Below the pieces are notes generated by a model. The model was not told the origin of the DNA. It did not search any database and worked only from the letters and a program-made list of their open reading frames with translations. Position numbers and translations under genes: made by a program. Positions 32,937-42,655 of a stretch of DNA of 64,000 nucleotides are shown here, piece after piece. Origin of the DNA: Paenibacillus piri (lineage in GTDB: Bacteria > Bacillota > Bacilli > Paenibacillales > NBRC-103111); assembly GCF_004354045.1 (NCBI RefSeq), contig NZ_SMRT01000003.1, positions 1-64,000 on the forward strand. Reading direction: 5' to 3'. Each line of letters starts with the position of its first letter. The stretch's first letter is position 1.

Positions 32937-33854
32937 CTAATTCGACTGCTCTCTTGATTTGTTCATCTGCCGGTAGTAGGCCGGGGACATGCCCGCCCAG
33001 CGCTTGAACTGCCTACTGAAATGGGCGATTTCCCGGTAGCCGAGAAGCTCTCCGACATGGTCGATGGAGAGGTTTTTCTGCTTCAGCAGATGCTTCGCCT
33101 TTTGCAGCATCAAGGACGAAAGATATTGGCGCGGAGACATGTGATACCGCCGTTTGAATATTCGGTTGCAGTACGAGAGGCTGATGTCCAGATCGGCGGC
33201 AATATCGTTGATGAACGTTCTGTCCCGGTCGTTGGGGCCGTGAAGATGTAAATTTTTGACCAACTGCTCGATCCGGGTTGCTATGTAGACGGCCAGACGG
33301 TCGTTCTCAGGCGGTTCGGGCTGAGCGGTTTTTTCCGAACTCAGCACATCGGCCACGCTGCCGAACAGCTGGAACAGCTCGGCCATCATGCTCATCCGGT
33401 CGAGCACATTCAATGATGCGGTATGCTTGGAAAATCCGATCAGACGATGCAAGTGCGGCATGACCCGTTCCGTCATCGCGGAGCCCGCGGGAAAATAGGT
33501 TTGAGTGGAACGGCTCAAAGCGGGGAGCAGCTGGCTGTCGTCCATTTGAAAGTGAAGGCAGAAATACGAAAATTCCTTCCCGTCGCCGGAGCGGTTGAAA
33601 TGAACCTCCCCGGGATGTATGAGCATAAGGTCGCCCGCCTGCTGGGCGTATGTTTTTCCGTTTACGGTGAAGTCCTGATGCCCTTCGATCACATAATTCA
33701 GCTCGTATTGGAAATGCTCGTGCGACGGAAAGAACCAGGTCCCTTTCACCCGGCGGCCGTGCATGCTGAATAAATGGAGATTGGTTTGAATGTCCTCCGC
33801 AAAATATTCCTCCAGCGTAAAATCTCTGATTTTCGAATTTTCCAACTTGGCCAT
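32937..33854 (-). CDS. AraC-family transcriptional regulator
   Basis: A 305-residue regulator with an N-terminal cupin sensing domain (FPSHEHFQYELNYVIEGHQDF, about 43-63, and LMLIHPGEVHFNRSG) and two C-terminal helix-turn-helix motifs (about 205-300, ending MSPAYYRQMNKSREQSN). It is divergent from the sugar ABC operon at 34125 and is its likely activator. I chose the ATG at 33854; a GTG at 33863 is an alternative. Confidence 0.88.
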   Translation of the reverse strand: MAKLENSKIRDFTLEEYFAEDIQTNLHLFSMHGRRVKGTWFFPSHEHFQYELNYVIEGHQDFTVNGKTYAQQAGDLMLIHPGEVHFNRSGDGKEFSYFCLHFQMDDSQLLPALSRSTQTYFPAGSAMTERVMPHLHRLIGFSKHTASLNVLDRMSMMAELFQLFGSVADVLSSEKTAQPEPPENDRLAVYIATRIEQLVKNLHLHGPNDRDRTFINDIAADLDISLSYCNRIFKRRYHMSPRQYLSSLMLQKAKHLLKQKNLSIDHVGELLGYREIAHFSRQFKRWAGMSPAYYRQMNKSREQSN

Positions 33855-33999
33855 ACCGTTCACCTGCCCTTAAGTTCTGGTAATGACGAATGCATCGGTT
33901 CATCGCTCGTCTGCAGCCTGGCTATGTTTAAATTTGGGTAAAAAGAAGTCCGACTTTGGGCATGTAACCTTTCGGAGTCAGCATTTAAACTATAAGCAA

Positions 34000-34068
34000 T
34001 TGATTCCTTTCTATGTATATTTTACCATGTAACCGCTAACAAATGCACTTCAAATTGAACGCGCGTTC
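34000..34068 (+). promoter_or_regulatory. Promoter of sugar ABC operon with perfect cre site and palindrome
   Basis: TTGATT (34000-34005) and TACCAT (34023-34028) are 17 bases apart. The sequence TGTAACCGCTAACA at 34028-34041 fits the CcpA cre consensus at all 14 positions and covers the start point, the usual position for catabolite repression. A perfect GAACGCGCGTTC palindrome follows at 34057-34068. The rest of 33855-34124 shows no gene. Confidence 0.65.
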
Positions 34069-34124
34069 TTAATTTATCCGTACCGCCGATTCGAATAGAA
34101 CAGACAAGGGAGTTGTATTGAAAC

Positions 34125-35093
34125 GTGGAGCAAACGACAATGAATGCCATGGTCAGTCCGAAGGCGGCTCTGAAAAAAGAACGGATGCTGCGGCTCAAGC
34201 AGATGCGTCATGATTATCAATTGTATGTCATTATTTTTCTGCCACTGCTTTGGCTCATTATTTTCCATTACATCCCGATGTTCGGGGTGCAGCTCGCGTT
34301 CAAAAATTTCAGAATTTTAGACGGCATTTGGGGCAGTCCATGGATCGGGATGGATCATTTCGTCAAGTTTTTTAATTCGCCGCAGTTTGTCCGGGTTGTC
34401 GGAAATACGATCATAATCAGCCTGTATGAGCTGATCGCGGGCTTTCCGCTCCCGATCATTCTGGCCTTGGCGTTGAATGCGACACTGAGGACGAAATTCA
34501 AGCAGACCGTACAGTTCGTCACCTATATGCCGTTTTTTATATCAACCGTGGTCATGGTCGGCATGATATTGCAGTTTCTGAATCCGCGCATCGGTATCGT
34601 CAATACGGGTATCGGCCTGCTCGGCATTGCGCCGGTCAATTTTATGGGCGATCCCGAGTGGTTCAAATCGATTTATGTATGGTCCGGCATTTGGCAGACG
34701 ACGGGCTGGGGCACGATCATTTATTTGGCGGCGTTGTCGGGGATCAGCCAGGAGGTGCACGAGGCGGCGACCATCGATGGCGCGAGCCGGTTTCAGCGCA
34801 TCAGGCATGTCGATCTGCCCGGCATTATGCCGACGATCGTGACGCTGCTCATTTTGCATGCCGGGTCGATTATGGGAATCGGCTTTGAAAAAATATTTTT
34901 GATGCAAAATCCGTTGAACATCGCTTCGTCCGAAGTCATTTCCACCTATGTGTATTCAGTCAGTCTGGCTTCCAGCGCGCCCAATTACGCTTATGCCACC
35001 GCGATCGGCTTGTTCAACTCCGTCGTGAACATGATCCTCATCTTGATCGTCAACCAGATTGCCAAAAAAGTAGGAGAAACGAGCTTGTGGTAA
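34125..35093 (+). CDS. Carbohydrate ABC transporter permease (LplB-like)
   Basis: A 322-residue permease with about six helices, starting with a cytoplasmic segment and then FLPLLWLIIFHYIPMFGVQLAFKNF, the LplB signature. The coupling EAA loop is VHEAATIDGASRFQRIRHVDLPGIMP. It forms a heterodimer with the following permease. No ATPase gene is in the operon; importers of this class often share MsmX-type ATPases. GTG 34125 is used; ATG 34140 with GTGGAG upstream is an equal alternative. Confidence 0.9.
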   Translation: MEQTTMNAMVSPKAALKKERMLRLKQMRHDYQLYVIIFLPLLWLIIFHYIPMFGVQLAFKNFRILDGIWGSPWIGMDHFVKFFNSPQFVRVVGNTIIISLYELIAGFPLPIILALALNATLRTKFKQTVQFVTYMPFFISTVVMVGMILQFLNPRIGIVNTGIGLLGIAPVNFMGDPEWFKSIYVWSGIWQTTGWGTIIYLAALSGISQEVHEAATIDGASRFQRIRHVDLPGIMPTIVTLLILHAGSIMGIGFEKIFLMQNPLNIASSEVISTYVYSVSLASSAPNYAYATAIGLFNSVVNMILILIVNQIAKKVGETSLW

Positions 35094-35115
35094 CTATGGG
35101 GAAGGGGGCCGTCCG

Positions 35116-36012
35116 ATGAAAAGCAATAAAGTGGGACTCACGAATGCGGATAAACTGTTTTTTTTCTTTAATGATCTGATATTGCTGTTGGCGCTGCTGG
35201 TTGTGTTGTATCCGATTGTATACATTTTCAGCGCATCGTTCAGCGATAGGCTTGCCGTCGTATCGGGCAAGGTGTTTTTATGGCCGGTCGACTTCTCGTT
35301 CGAGGGCTACACGGCGATTTTCAAGGATGCGAGAATTATTCCCGCCTATGGGAATACGGTCTTTTATACGGTCGTCGGCACGACGATCAATGTCGTATTG
35401 ACGATTATGGCCGCTTACCCGCTTTCCCGTAAAACGATGGTCGGCCGCAACCTGATTATGTACTTGTTTGCATTTACAATGATTTTCCACGGCGGTCTGA
35501 TTCCGAATTATTTGTTGATTAAATCGCTCGGGATGATCGATACGAGATGGGCGCTGCTGCTTCCGGGCGCGCTTGCGGTATGGAATATGATTATTGCGCG
35601 AACCTTTTTCCAGACGACGATCAGCCATGAGCTGTTCGAGGCCGCATCAATGGACGGCTGTTCGCACATCCGATTTTTGTGGAGCATCGTGCTCCCGCTT
35701 TCCAAGGCGATTATCGCGGTCATGGTGCTGTTCTACGGGGTGTCGCATTGGAATGCCTACTTCAACGCCTTTATTTATTTGAAAAACAAAGATTTATTTC
35801 CGCTGCAGCTCGTACTGAGGGATATTTTGATCCAGAACGAGGTCGATCCGTCGACCATTACGGATCCCGAGTCGATGACCAAAAAGCAGGGGTTGGCCGA
35901 TTTGCTCAAATATTCGATTATTATCGTCGCCAGCCTGCCGGTCTGGATCGTCTACCCGTTCGTGCAAAAGCATTTTGTCAAAGGCGTGATGATCGGCTCG
36001 ATAAAAGGTTGA
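35116..36012 (+). CDS. Carbohydrate ABC transporter permease (YtcP-like)
   Basis: A 298-residue permease with about six helices. Characteristic segments are YPIVYIFSASFSDRLAVVSGKVFLWPVDFSFEGY near the N-terminus, the coupling loop LFEAASMDGCSHIRFLWSIVLPLSK and the C-terminal end VKGVMIGSIKG, which is nearly invariant in this class. It begins 23 bases after its partner with GAAGGGGG upstream. Confidence 0.92.
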   Translation: MKSNKVGLTNADKLFFFFNDLILLLALLVVLYPIVYIFSASFSDRLAVVSGKVFLWPVDFSFEGYTAIFKDARIIPAYGNTVFYTVVGTTINVVLTIMAAYPLSRKTMVGRNLIMYLFAFTMIFHGGLIPNYLLIKSLGMIDTRWALLLPGALAVWNMIIARTFFQTTISHELFEAASMDGCSHIRFLWSIVLPLSKAIIAVMVLFYGVSHWNAYFNAFIYLKNKDLFPLQLVLRDILIQNEVDPSTITDPESMTKKQGLADLLKYSIIIVASLPVWIVYPFVQKHFVKGVMIGSIKG

Positions 36013-36101
36013 CGGACCAGGTCATTCACCGGCCCTGGGGGCATGCTGGCCCTAGCCGGTTTGACGGATATAGAGAGCAAGATTACGAAGGGAGAATGAG
36101 T

Positions 36102-37754
36102 ATGAAAAAAAGGGTGTACAGCAGTGGCGTGGCGGTTCTTGTATGCGGTTCCCTGCTGCTCGGCGCATGCTCGTCCGACAAGGCGGGACAGAAAGGGGCG
36201 TCGGATGCGAACGTTTCGGCGCCGGGCGCGCTGCCGATTACGAAGGAGAAGGTGACCATTACCGTTACCGTGCCGTCAAGTCCGACCGTTTTGTCCTGGG
36301 AATACGGTAAAAACGAGCTGACCACGTGGCTGGAGGATCAGACGAATGTTCATATTAAATGGAACTTTTATCCGGCGGCCGACGCCAAGACGAAGCTGAA
36401 TCTCGAGCTTTCGTCGGGCGGCGACATGGGCGACCTCATCATGGGCAACTTCTCCCTGGACAACTCCGCGCTGGCTACATACGGCTCCCAGGGGATTATT
36501 CGGCCGATAGAGGATTTGGTCGAGAAGCACGGCGTCAATATCAAGAAAATGTACAGCGAATACCCGAATACCAAACAGGCGACTTCCGCGCCCGACGGGC
36601 ATATTTATGGAATTCCGCAAGTGGGCGTGTGCTATAACTGCGACCGGGCGATGCGCTTTTGGGTCAATAAGTCGTTCCTGAAAGCGTTGAACATGTCCGT
36701 TCCGACCACGACGGATGAATTGTATCAATATTTGAAGGCGGTCAAAGAGAAAGACCCTAACGGAAACGGCAAAAAGGATGAGATCCCGATGACCGGCTCG
36801 AAAACGAGCTGGTTTGCCAAAATCGACCAGTTCATTATGAACGCTTTTACGTACCAGGATCCGAACGGCCTGTATGTCAAGGATGACAAAGTGATCGCCG
36901 CCTTTACGACGCCGGAATGGAGAGACGGTATTCGCTATTTGAACAAGCTGTCCAAGGAAGGATTGATCGATCCGACCGGGTTTACGAATGACGAGTCCCA
37001 ATTGAAACAGATTGTGGAGCTGAACAACGGCAATAACGTCGGCGCCGTTCCGAGCGGCGGACCCCATGCGTTCGCGGCCAATGACGCTACGCGGTTGAAT
37101 TATGAAATCGTCCCGCCCTTGAAAGGGCCCAAAGGCTTTCAGACCGCTTATTTCAACGAATTCGGCGTCGTCGGCAACTACCAGTTCGTCATCCCCGCGA
37201 ATGGCAAGCATGCGGATGTCGTCATGAAACTGATCGATTTCATGTACAGCCAGGAATCGTTTTTGCGCAGCAGATACGGGGTTCCGGGCGTCAACTGGGA
37301 GGTGCCTAAAGGGACGACCGCGGCTAACGGCGGGGAGGCGAAGTTCAAGCTGATCGGCAAAGATTTGTGGCAGGAGCCGCAAAATACGCATTGGCAGGGC
37401 GCGAACTCGACATGGCCGCCGTTCGGTTCCGATTCCCGCGAGAAGCTGCCGGATGGCAAGTTCGACCTGGAGAAGGTGCTGTTCGACGCTGCCAAGCTAT
37501 ACGACAAATATGCGGGAAAAGTATCGGTGCCGAAGTTTTTCTTCGAGCCTAAAGCGGCGACGAGGTTCAACGAGCTGAAGACGGAGATCAACAAAAAGCT
37601 GGAAGCGTCCATCGCCGACTTCATCGTCGGCAATCAAGATATCGAGAAGGATTGGGATAAATTCCAATCGGAATTAAAAGCTATGGGACTCGACGAGTAT
37701 ATGTCCATCATGCAGAAGGAATACGACGCCAAGTGGAAAGGCAGTAAAAAATAA
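36102..37754 (+). CDS. Extracellular sugar-binding lipoprotein of ABC importer
   Basis: A 550-residue solute-binding protein of the large LplA-like class. The signal peptide ends in LLLGAC with Cys at about 22, so it is membrane-anchored. The fold shows the usual WLEDQTNVHIKW, LSSGGDMGDLIMG and DPNGNGKKDEIPMTG segments, the last like a calcium-binding loop. Neighbouring isomerases and a GH43 gene suggest an oligosaccharide from hemicellulose. The start is the ATG at 36102 with AAGGGAG upstream; the much longer open frame before it overlaps the permease and is not used. Confidence 0.92.
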   Translation: MKKRVYSSGVAVLVCGSLLLGACSSDKAGQKGASDANVSAPGALPITKEKVTITVTVPSSPTVLSWEYGKNELTTWLEDQTNVHIKWNFYPAADAKTKLNLELSSGGDMGDLIMGNFSLDNSALATYGSQGIIRPIEDLVEKHGVNIKKMYSEYPNTKQATSAPDGHIYGIPQVGVCYNCDRAMRFWVNKSFLKALNMSVPTTTDELYQYLKAVKEKDPNGNGKKDEIPMTGSKTSWFAKIDQFIMNAFTYQDPNGLYVKDDKVIAAFTTPEWRDGIRYLNKLSKEGLIDPTGFTNDESQLKQIVELNNGNNVGAVPSGGPHAFAANDATRLNYEIVPPLKGPKGFQTAYFNEFGVVGNYQFVIPANGKHADVVMKLIDFMYSQESFLRSRYGVPGVNWEVPKGTTAANGGEAKFKLIGKDLWQEPQNTHWQGANSTWPPFGSDSREKLPDGKFDLEKVLFDAAKLYDKYAGKVSVPKFFFEPKAATRFNELKTEINKKLEASIADFIVGNQDIEKDWDKFQSELKAMGLDEYMSIMQKEYDAKWKGSKK

Positions 37755-37814
37755 TGAACCGGGGAGGGGATTTACTCCCCTCTTTTGAACGACCCGGGGA
37801 GAGGGTGGACGATC

Positions 37815-38741
37815 ATGAAGCAGCGGTCCGATTACGAAATGAAATCTGCGGCCAGCTCGATGAAAATAGGTGTGCAGGGTGGATTTTACCCGGTTCCGGC
37901 CGATGTTGAGGAGGAGGGGGCGGCGGAATGGCTGGTGCGCAGGTCGGCTGAGCTCGGCTGCACCGTGCTGCAGGTGCGGCAGCTTCCAAAGGAGCCGTCA
38001 CGGCGAAAGGAGCTTGGAGAGCTGGCTGCATCGCTCGGGATTGAGCTGGAAACATCGGCTCCCGGCGTCTTCCAATTGGCCGGTCCCGAAGCCGATCCCT
38101 CGGCGAAATCCAAGCTGCAGGAGGCGCTGCGGGAGGCGAAGCTGCTCGGCATGCCGGTCGTAAGAACGGGATACGGCCGGTTGAAGGTCGACAGCAGCCG
38201 GTTTAACCGCAGCGTTGCGGTGCGCGACCATATGAATGCGCTCGTCCCTTCCTTGAAGGAGGCCGCACGAATGGCGGAGGCTGCCGGGCTGTCCATTGCG
38301 GTCGAAAATCATTGCGATTTTACCGGCCGCGAGCTGGCGCAAATATTGGACGCCGTCGATTCCCCATTTGTGGGGGCTGCACTGGATACGGCCAACGGCT
38401 TTACCGTATATTGCGATCCCAATGACGATATCGAAGCATTGGCGCCCTATGCGTTGACGACGCACATCAAGGATATGGCCGTCATCCAGTCTCCCGTAAG
38501 AGGAGTCATTCCGTTTCTTCCTTATGGTTGCACATTGGGCGAAGGGCATGTCGATTTGCCGCGGGCGCTGGAGCTGCTGGCCGAACGGAGCCCCCGCGCC
38601 GAAGGGCTGCATCTGATCATCGAGCCGGGCTGGATGAAATGGGATGCGGAGCGCGATATCCGACAGCAGGAGCTGGATTTTTTTGAACAAAGCATTCGCT
38701 ATTTAAACCGATTACGGCAAACGAAAGGACAGGTGGGATGA
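37815..38741 (+). CDS. Sugar phosphate isomerase/epimerase-like TIM-barrel protein 1
   Basis: A 308-residue AP-endonuclease-2-type TIM barrel. Metal-binding residues are suggested by AVENHCDFTG (Glu, His), ALDTANGF (Asp), THIKDM (His) and the final IIEPGWMKWD (Glu). Enzymes of this fold isomerise or epimerise ketoses, inosose or keto-acids. It starts at ATG 37815 behind GGGGAGAGGG. Its 3' end overlaps the next gene by 4 bases (ATGA), so the two are co-translated. Confidence 0.85.
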   Translation: MKQRSDYEMKSAASSMKIGVQGGFYPVPADVEEEGAAEWLVRRSAELGCTVLQVRQLPKEPSRRKELGELAASLGIELETSAPGVFQLAGPEADPSAKSKLQEALREAKLLGMPVVRTGYGRLKVDSSRFNRSVAVRDHMNALVPSLKEAARMAEAAGLSIAVENHCDFTGRELAQILDAVDSPFVGAALDTANGFTVYCDPNDDIEALAPYALTTHIKDMAVIQSPVRGVIPFLPYGCTLGEGHVDLPRALELLAERSPRAEGLHLIIEPGWMKWDAERDIRQQELDFFEQSIRYLNRLRQTKGQVG

Positions 38742-39670
38742 AGATGAAGCATGTGCTCGTCACCGGAGGAAACGGACGGCTGGCCCGTTATGTGATCGAA
38801 CATTTATTGGAGAAGGATTACCGGGTGACCGGCTTCGACTGCACGGTGCCCGATCCGGCCAATTATCCGAAAGGCGTCCAGTTTGTCCAGGGCGATCTTG
38901 TTTCGCTGGAGGATTGCATGCGGGCGATCTCCTTATCCGAAGCGGAGGCGATCATCCATCTCGCCGCAATCCCATACGATACGGAGCTGAATCCCGGTCA
39001 GCCGAAAATTCAACGATTGCCCGAGGACGAGACGATGCGCGTCAATACGATGGGCACATTCTACCTGATGGATGCCGCCCGCAGGTTCAAGCATGTGAAG
39101 ACGGTCGCTTTCGCCTCCTCCTATTATGCGCTCGGCCTCGGCAGAAGGCTGAGCGGCACGCCCTTCCAGGTCGATTATTTGCCGATTGACGAGGAGCATC
39201 CGAACCGTCCGGAAGATACGTATGCGCTGTCCAAAATGTTGGGCGAGCATATTCTGGAAGCATACAGCCGGGCGTACGGCATCCGTGCGGTCGCCTTCCG
39301 GCTGCAAGGAATCGATTGGCCGTTCCGCAAGGATGACTACAAATACGGCATTACGTTCGAGCCGCGGCAGCATGTCGGCGGACCCGTCGTCACGACTTAT
39401 CAGTATGTCGATCCGCGGGATGCGGCACAAGCCTTTGCCCTGGCCATCGAAGCCGATCATCTGGACAGGTTCGAGGTGTTCCATTTGTTGACCGACAGCC
39501 GTCACGTCGAGGATACGAAGGACGCGGTCGCCAAGATGTGGCCGGATTTAACGGGGATGGCCGCTCATCTTGAAGGTACGGAAGGGCTCATCACCGCCAA
39601 AAAGCTGCGCGACAAGCTGGGCTACAAGCCGATGTATTCTTGGCGGAACCAGAACCCGCAGTCAAACTAA
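38738..39670 (+). CDS. NAD-dependent epimerase/dehydratase, uronate-dehydrogenase-like
   Basis: A 310-residue SDR with VTGGNGRLARYVIEHLLE at the N-terminus, FASSYYALGL and the catalytic YALSK near residue 164. The short GRLARYV cofactor motif and length resemble uronate dehydrogenases, which oxidise glucuronate or galacturonate to aldaric acids; that is family inference only. It is translationally coupled to the preceding isomerase and is followed by a second isomerase 19 bases downstream. Confidence 0.82.
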   Translation: MKMKHVLVTGGNGRLARYVIEHLLEKDYRVTGFDCTVPDPANYPKGVQFVQGDLVSLEDCMRAISLSEAEAIIHLAAIPYDTELNPGQPKIQRLPEDETMRVNTMGTFYLMDAARRFKHVKTVAFASSYYALGLGRRLSGTPFQVDYLPIDEEHPNRPEDTYALSKMLGEHILEAYSRAYGIRAVAFRLQGIDWPFRKDDYKYGITFEPRQHVGGPVVTTYQYVDPRDAAQAFALAIEADHLDRFEVFHLLTDSRHVEDTKDAVAKMWPDLTGMAAHLEGTEGLITAKKLRDKLGYKPMYSWRNQNPQSN

Positions 39671-39689
39671 CCTGGGAGGCGAAAGAACG

Positions 39690-40565
39690 ATGAACAATAA
39701 CATTCGGTTTGGGCATACGGCGATAACTTGGGACAATAAAGATATCGAGCAGGCGATCCCGGCCATCGCCGCGTGCGGGTATTGGGGCACCGAGACGTTC
39801 GGCTGGGTGCTGGAGGAATGGGAGGCGAAGGGAAGAAATTTGCCGGAGCTGTTTCAACGGAACGGACTGGAGCTGACCTCCCTGTACTGTCATCTCGATG
39901 TGCTAAATCCGGCCGTGCGCCGGGAAGAAATCGGCCAAGTGCTGCAGTGGGTTGACTTGTATTCGAAATTTAACGGTCCCGTCGTCATTATCGGGGGCAA
40001 AATGATTAAGCGGGACGGCTTCGCCATCGGCGATCACGCATCCGATATCGCCGCCTGCCTGAACGAGCTGGCGCAGCGCATTGCCGACCGCGGGGTACTC
40101 TGCTGCTTTCACCCGCATACGGGCACGCCTGTGGAAACGGAGGAGGAGATTCACCGCATTATGGACGCCCTCGATCCACAGGCAGTTACCTTCGCGCCGG
40201 ACCTGGGGCAAATCGCCAAAGGCGGCGGCGATCCTCTGGCCATCGTGAAGACGTATCGCGAGCTGATTCGGATCGTTCATTTGAAGGATTATATCGGCGG
40301 CCCGATCGAGCATGATAGCGAAGGCCGCGAAGTCGATAAAACGGGCTTTCTCGGCTACACGCCGCTCGGAAGGGGTACGGTGGACGTGAAAGGAATTCTG
40401 TCCTACCTGGAGGACAGCGGCTACGACGGCTATGCTCATGTCGAGCTGGACGGCAATCAGTGGAGCCAGACGCGGAAAGGCGACCCGATGATGCCTGCGC
40501 AAGAGGCGATTCAAGCAAGCAAATCGTATTTGGAGCAGCTGGGCTATCACAATTTTAAGAAATGA
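39690..40565 (+). CDS. Sugar phosphate isomerase/epimerase-like TIM-barrel protein 2 (IolE-like)
   Basis: A 291-residue TIM-barrel protein. It opens FGHTAITWDNKDIEQAIPAIAACGYWGTE, close to the start of IolE-type dehydratases, and shows CFHPHTGTPVETEEEI, APDLGQIAKGG, HLKDYIGG and AHVELDGNQW, which supply His, Asp and Glu metal ligands. It ends the importer operon and probably acts with the preceding dehydrogenase and isomerase. The ATG at 39690 follows GGGAGG. Confidence 0.85.
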   Translation: MNNNIRFGHTAITWDNKDIEQAIPAIAACGYWGTETFGWVLEEWEAKGRNLPELFQRNGLELTSLYCHLDVLNPAVRREEIGQVLQWVDLYSKFNGPVVIIGGKMIKRDGFAIGDHASDIAACLNELAQRIADRGVLCCFHPHTGTPVETEEEIHRIMDALDPQAVTFAPDLGQIAKGGGDPLAIVKTYRELIRIVHLKDYIGGPIEHDSEGREVDKTGFLGYTPLGRGTVDVKGILSYLEDSGYDGYAHVELDGNQWSQTRKGDPMMPAQEAIQASKSYLEQLGYHNFKK

Positions 40566-40773
40566 TCGTGAATAGTATGGGTCGTACGGAAAGCTTTTCA
40601 AAGAGCGTCTTCAAGAGGCGGGGCTCGCTGTATCCCATTGCTTATGCTCTTTCGCAAGCTGCCGCCTATGTCTCGCCTCCGCCATCAATAAATCAAAAGC
40701 AGGTATGTTTTTTATGCGATTTTACCGGGATTTTTAAAATAAAGTGGATAAACAGGACAAGGGGGCTGCTTCT

Positions 40774-42353
40774 ATGAATCGGATCGTGAATCCCATTCTT
40801 CGCGGTTTTAATCCGGATCCGTCGATCTGCCGGGTGGGGGACGATTATTATATCGCGACCTCGACGTTCGAATGGTTCCCGGGCGTTCAAATTCATCACT
40901 CCAAGGATTTGGTTCACTGGAAGCTGCTGACGCATGCGCTGACGCGCAAATCGCAGCTGAATATGGAAGGCAATATCGATTCGGGGGGCGTATGGGCGCC
41001 CTGCTTGAGCTACGATAACGGGACGTTTTATTTGATCTATACGGATGTGAAGAGCAGGATCGGCGCGTTCAAAGACACGCATAATTATTTGGTAACGGCC
41101 GATGATATTACGGGACCTTGGTCGGAGCCTGTTTATTTGAACAGCAGCGGGTTCGACCCTTCCTTGTTCCATGACGGCGACGGCCGCAAATGGCTGGTCA
41201 ATATGCTGTGGGATCACAGGAAAGGAAACAACAAGTTCGCCGGAATCGTGCTTCAGCAATATTCGGCAGAGGAGCGGAAGCTGGTCGGTCCTGCGACCAA
41301 TATTTTCCGCGGAACGGAGCTGAAGCTGACCGAAGGGCCGCACCTGTACAAGCGGAACGGTTATTATTACCTGCTCACTGCGGAAGGCGGGACCCAATAC
41401 AAGCATGCGGCGACCATGGCCCGTTCGCGTACGATTGAAGGACCCTACGAAGTCGATCCGTTCAATCCGATATTGAGCTCCGCGGACGAGCCGGAGCTTG
41501 AGCTGCAAAAGGCAGGCCATGCCAGCCTGGTGCAAACGCCTTCGGACGCGTGGTATATGGTCCATCTGTGCGGCCGTCCGGTGAAGGAGCAGTACTGCAA
41601 TCTCGGCAGGGAAACCGCCATCCAGCTGTGCGAATGGAGCGATGACGGCTGGCTTCGGCTGGCCGGAGGCGGGCGAACGCCCGGCGTCCATGTCGAAGCG
41701 CCGGGAGACTTGGCTCCGCAGCCATTCCCGCACGAGCCGGCGACGGACGATTTCGATCGGACGCAGTTAGACGTCAACTGGAGCACGCTGCGGATACCGC
41801 CCGACCCGTCCTGGCTGACGCTTACGGAGCGTCCCGGCTTTTGCGCCTGCGCGGCATGGAATCGATGAGCTCCATGCACAGGCAAAGCATGGTGGCCAGA
41901 CGGCAGCAAAGCTTCCGGTGCGAGGCGGAAACATGTCTTGAGTTCGCTCCCGAACATTTTCAGCAGATGGCCGGATTAATTCTGTATTACGATACGAAGG
42001 ACTACATTTATTTGCGCGTCACGCATCACGAGGAGTTGGGACCGTGCCTCGGCATCGTACAATCGAAAAACGGACTGTATGACGAGCTGCTGGAGCGGGA
42101 TATCCGTTTACAGGGTACGGGCCGGTACCGGTTGAAGGCGGAAATCGACCGCGAGCTCGTCCAATTTTATTATGCCGATGCGGGAAGGGAATGGACGCCT
42201 GTCGGCGGACGGATCGAGCTTACCCATCTGTCCGACGATTTCCCGGCCTATATCCGGTTTACCGGAACGTTTATCGGGATGTGCGTTCAGGATTTGAGCG
42301 GCATGAAGAAGCATGCGGATTTTGATTATTTTGTTTATAAGGAAAGCTTCTGA
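40774..42353 (+). pseudogene. GH43 beta-xylosidase-type glycosidase split by a one-base frameshift
   Basis: The complete protein would be about 526 residues: an N-terminal five-bladed propeller with the three GH43 acids (Asp in [14 protein letters not shown], Asp in [11 protein letters not shown], Glu in [16 protein letters not shown]) and a C-terminal jelly-roll ([12 protein letters not shown] onward). Frame 1 runs from ATG 40774 to a stop at 41868 and breaks within the jelly-roll. The missing part continues in another frame to 42353, starting [11 protein letters not shown]. The break is at a TTTT run (41839-41842); one more T restores a perfect reading. It is either a real inactivation of the C-terminal domain or a sequencing error. 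Confidence 0.85.
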
Positions 42354-42360
42354 TCGAAGT

Positions 42361-42580
42361 CCTTTCGATGAAGATACATTCGTGTTTTAGATATAGCTTT
42401 TCTTGCAATATCAGAATGGCTCAGCTCCGCTGAAATCATATAAATTCTGATATTATAAGGAAACCTCTATCGAGGCCTTTCAAGGATGAGCGACCGCGAT
42501 TAAAATGTAGCTTTTCTTGCAATATCAGAATGGTTCAGCTCGGCTGAAAACATATAAATTCTGATATTATAAAGAAAAGG
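42361..42580 (+). repeat. Two tandem units of a 114-bp palindromic repeat
   Basis: Two units, 42361-42475 and 42476-42580, share a core starting AGCTTTTCTTGC and ending TGATATTATAA. In each, AATATCAGAAT pairs with ATTCTGATATT around an inner CAGC/GCTG hairpin, and TTTCTT pairs with the A-rich end. The core recurs at a distance of 114 bases (42395 and 42509). There is no open frame. It may be a mobile palindrome or a structured RNA. Confidence 0.75.
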
Positions 42581-42655
42581 AGTAACCGGCTGCGGAGGCG
42601 CCAGGCTGGCTGACTTGAGCTTGCGGTTCAGTCTGCGGTTGACAAATACTCGTTG

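Noticed and set aside
35679-36101. N-terminal extension of the sugar-binding protein frame back into the permease gene
   Set aside because: The signal peptide and lipobox begin at 36102 with a matching RBS; the extension overlaps the permease.
41839-41842. Programmed -1 frameshift in the GH43 gene
   Set aside because: The zero-frame reading GGC TTT TGC does not give a proper slippery heptamer and no strong downstream structure was noticed, so mutation or sequencing error is simpler.
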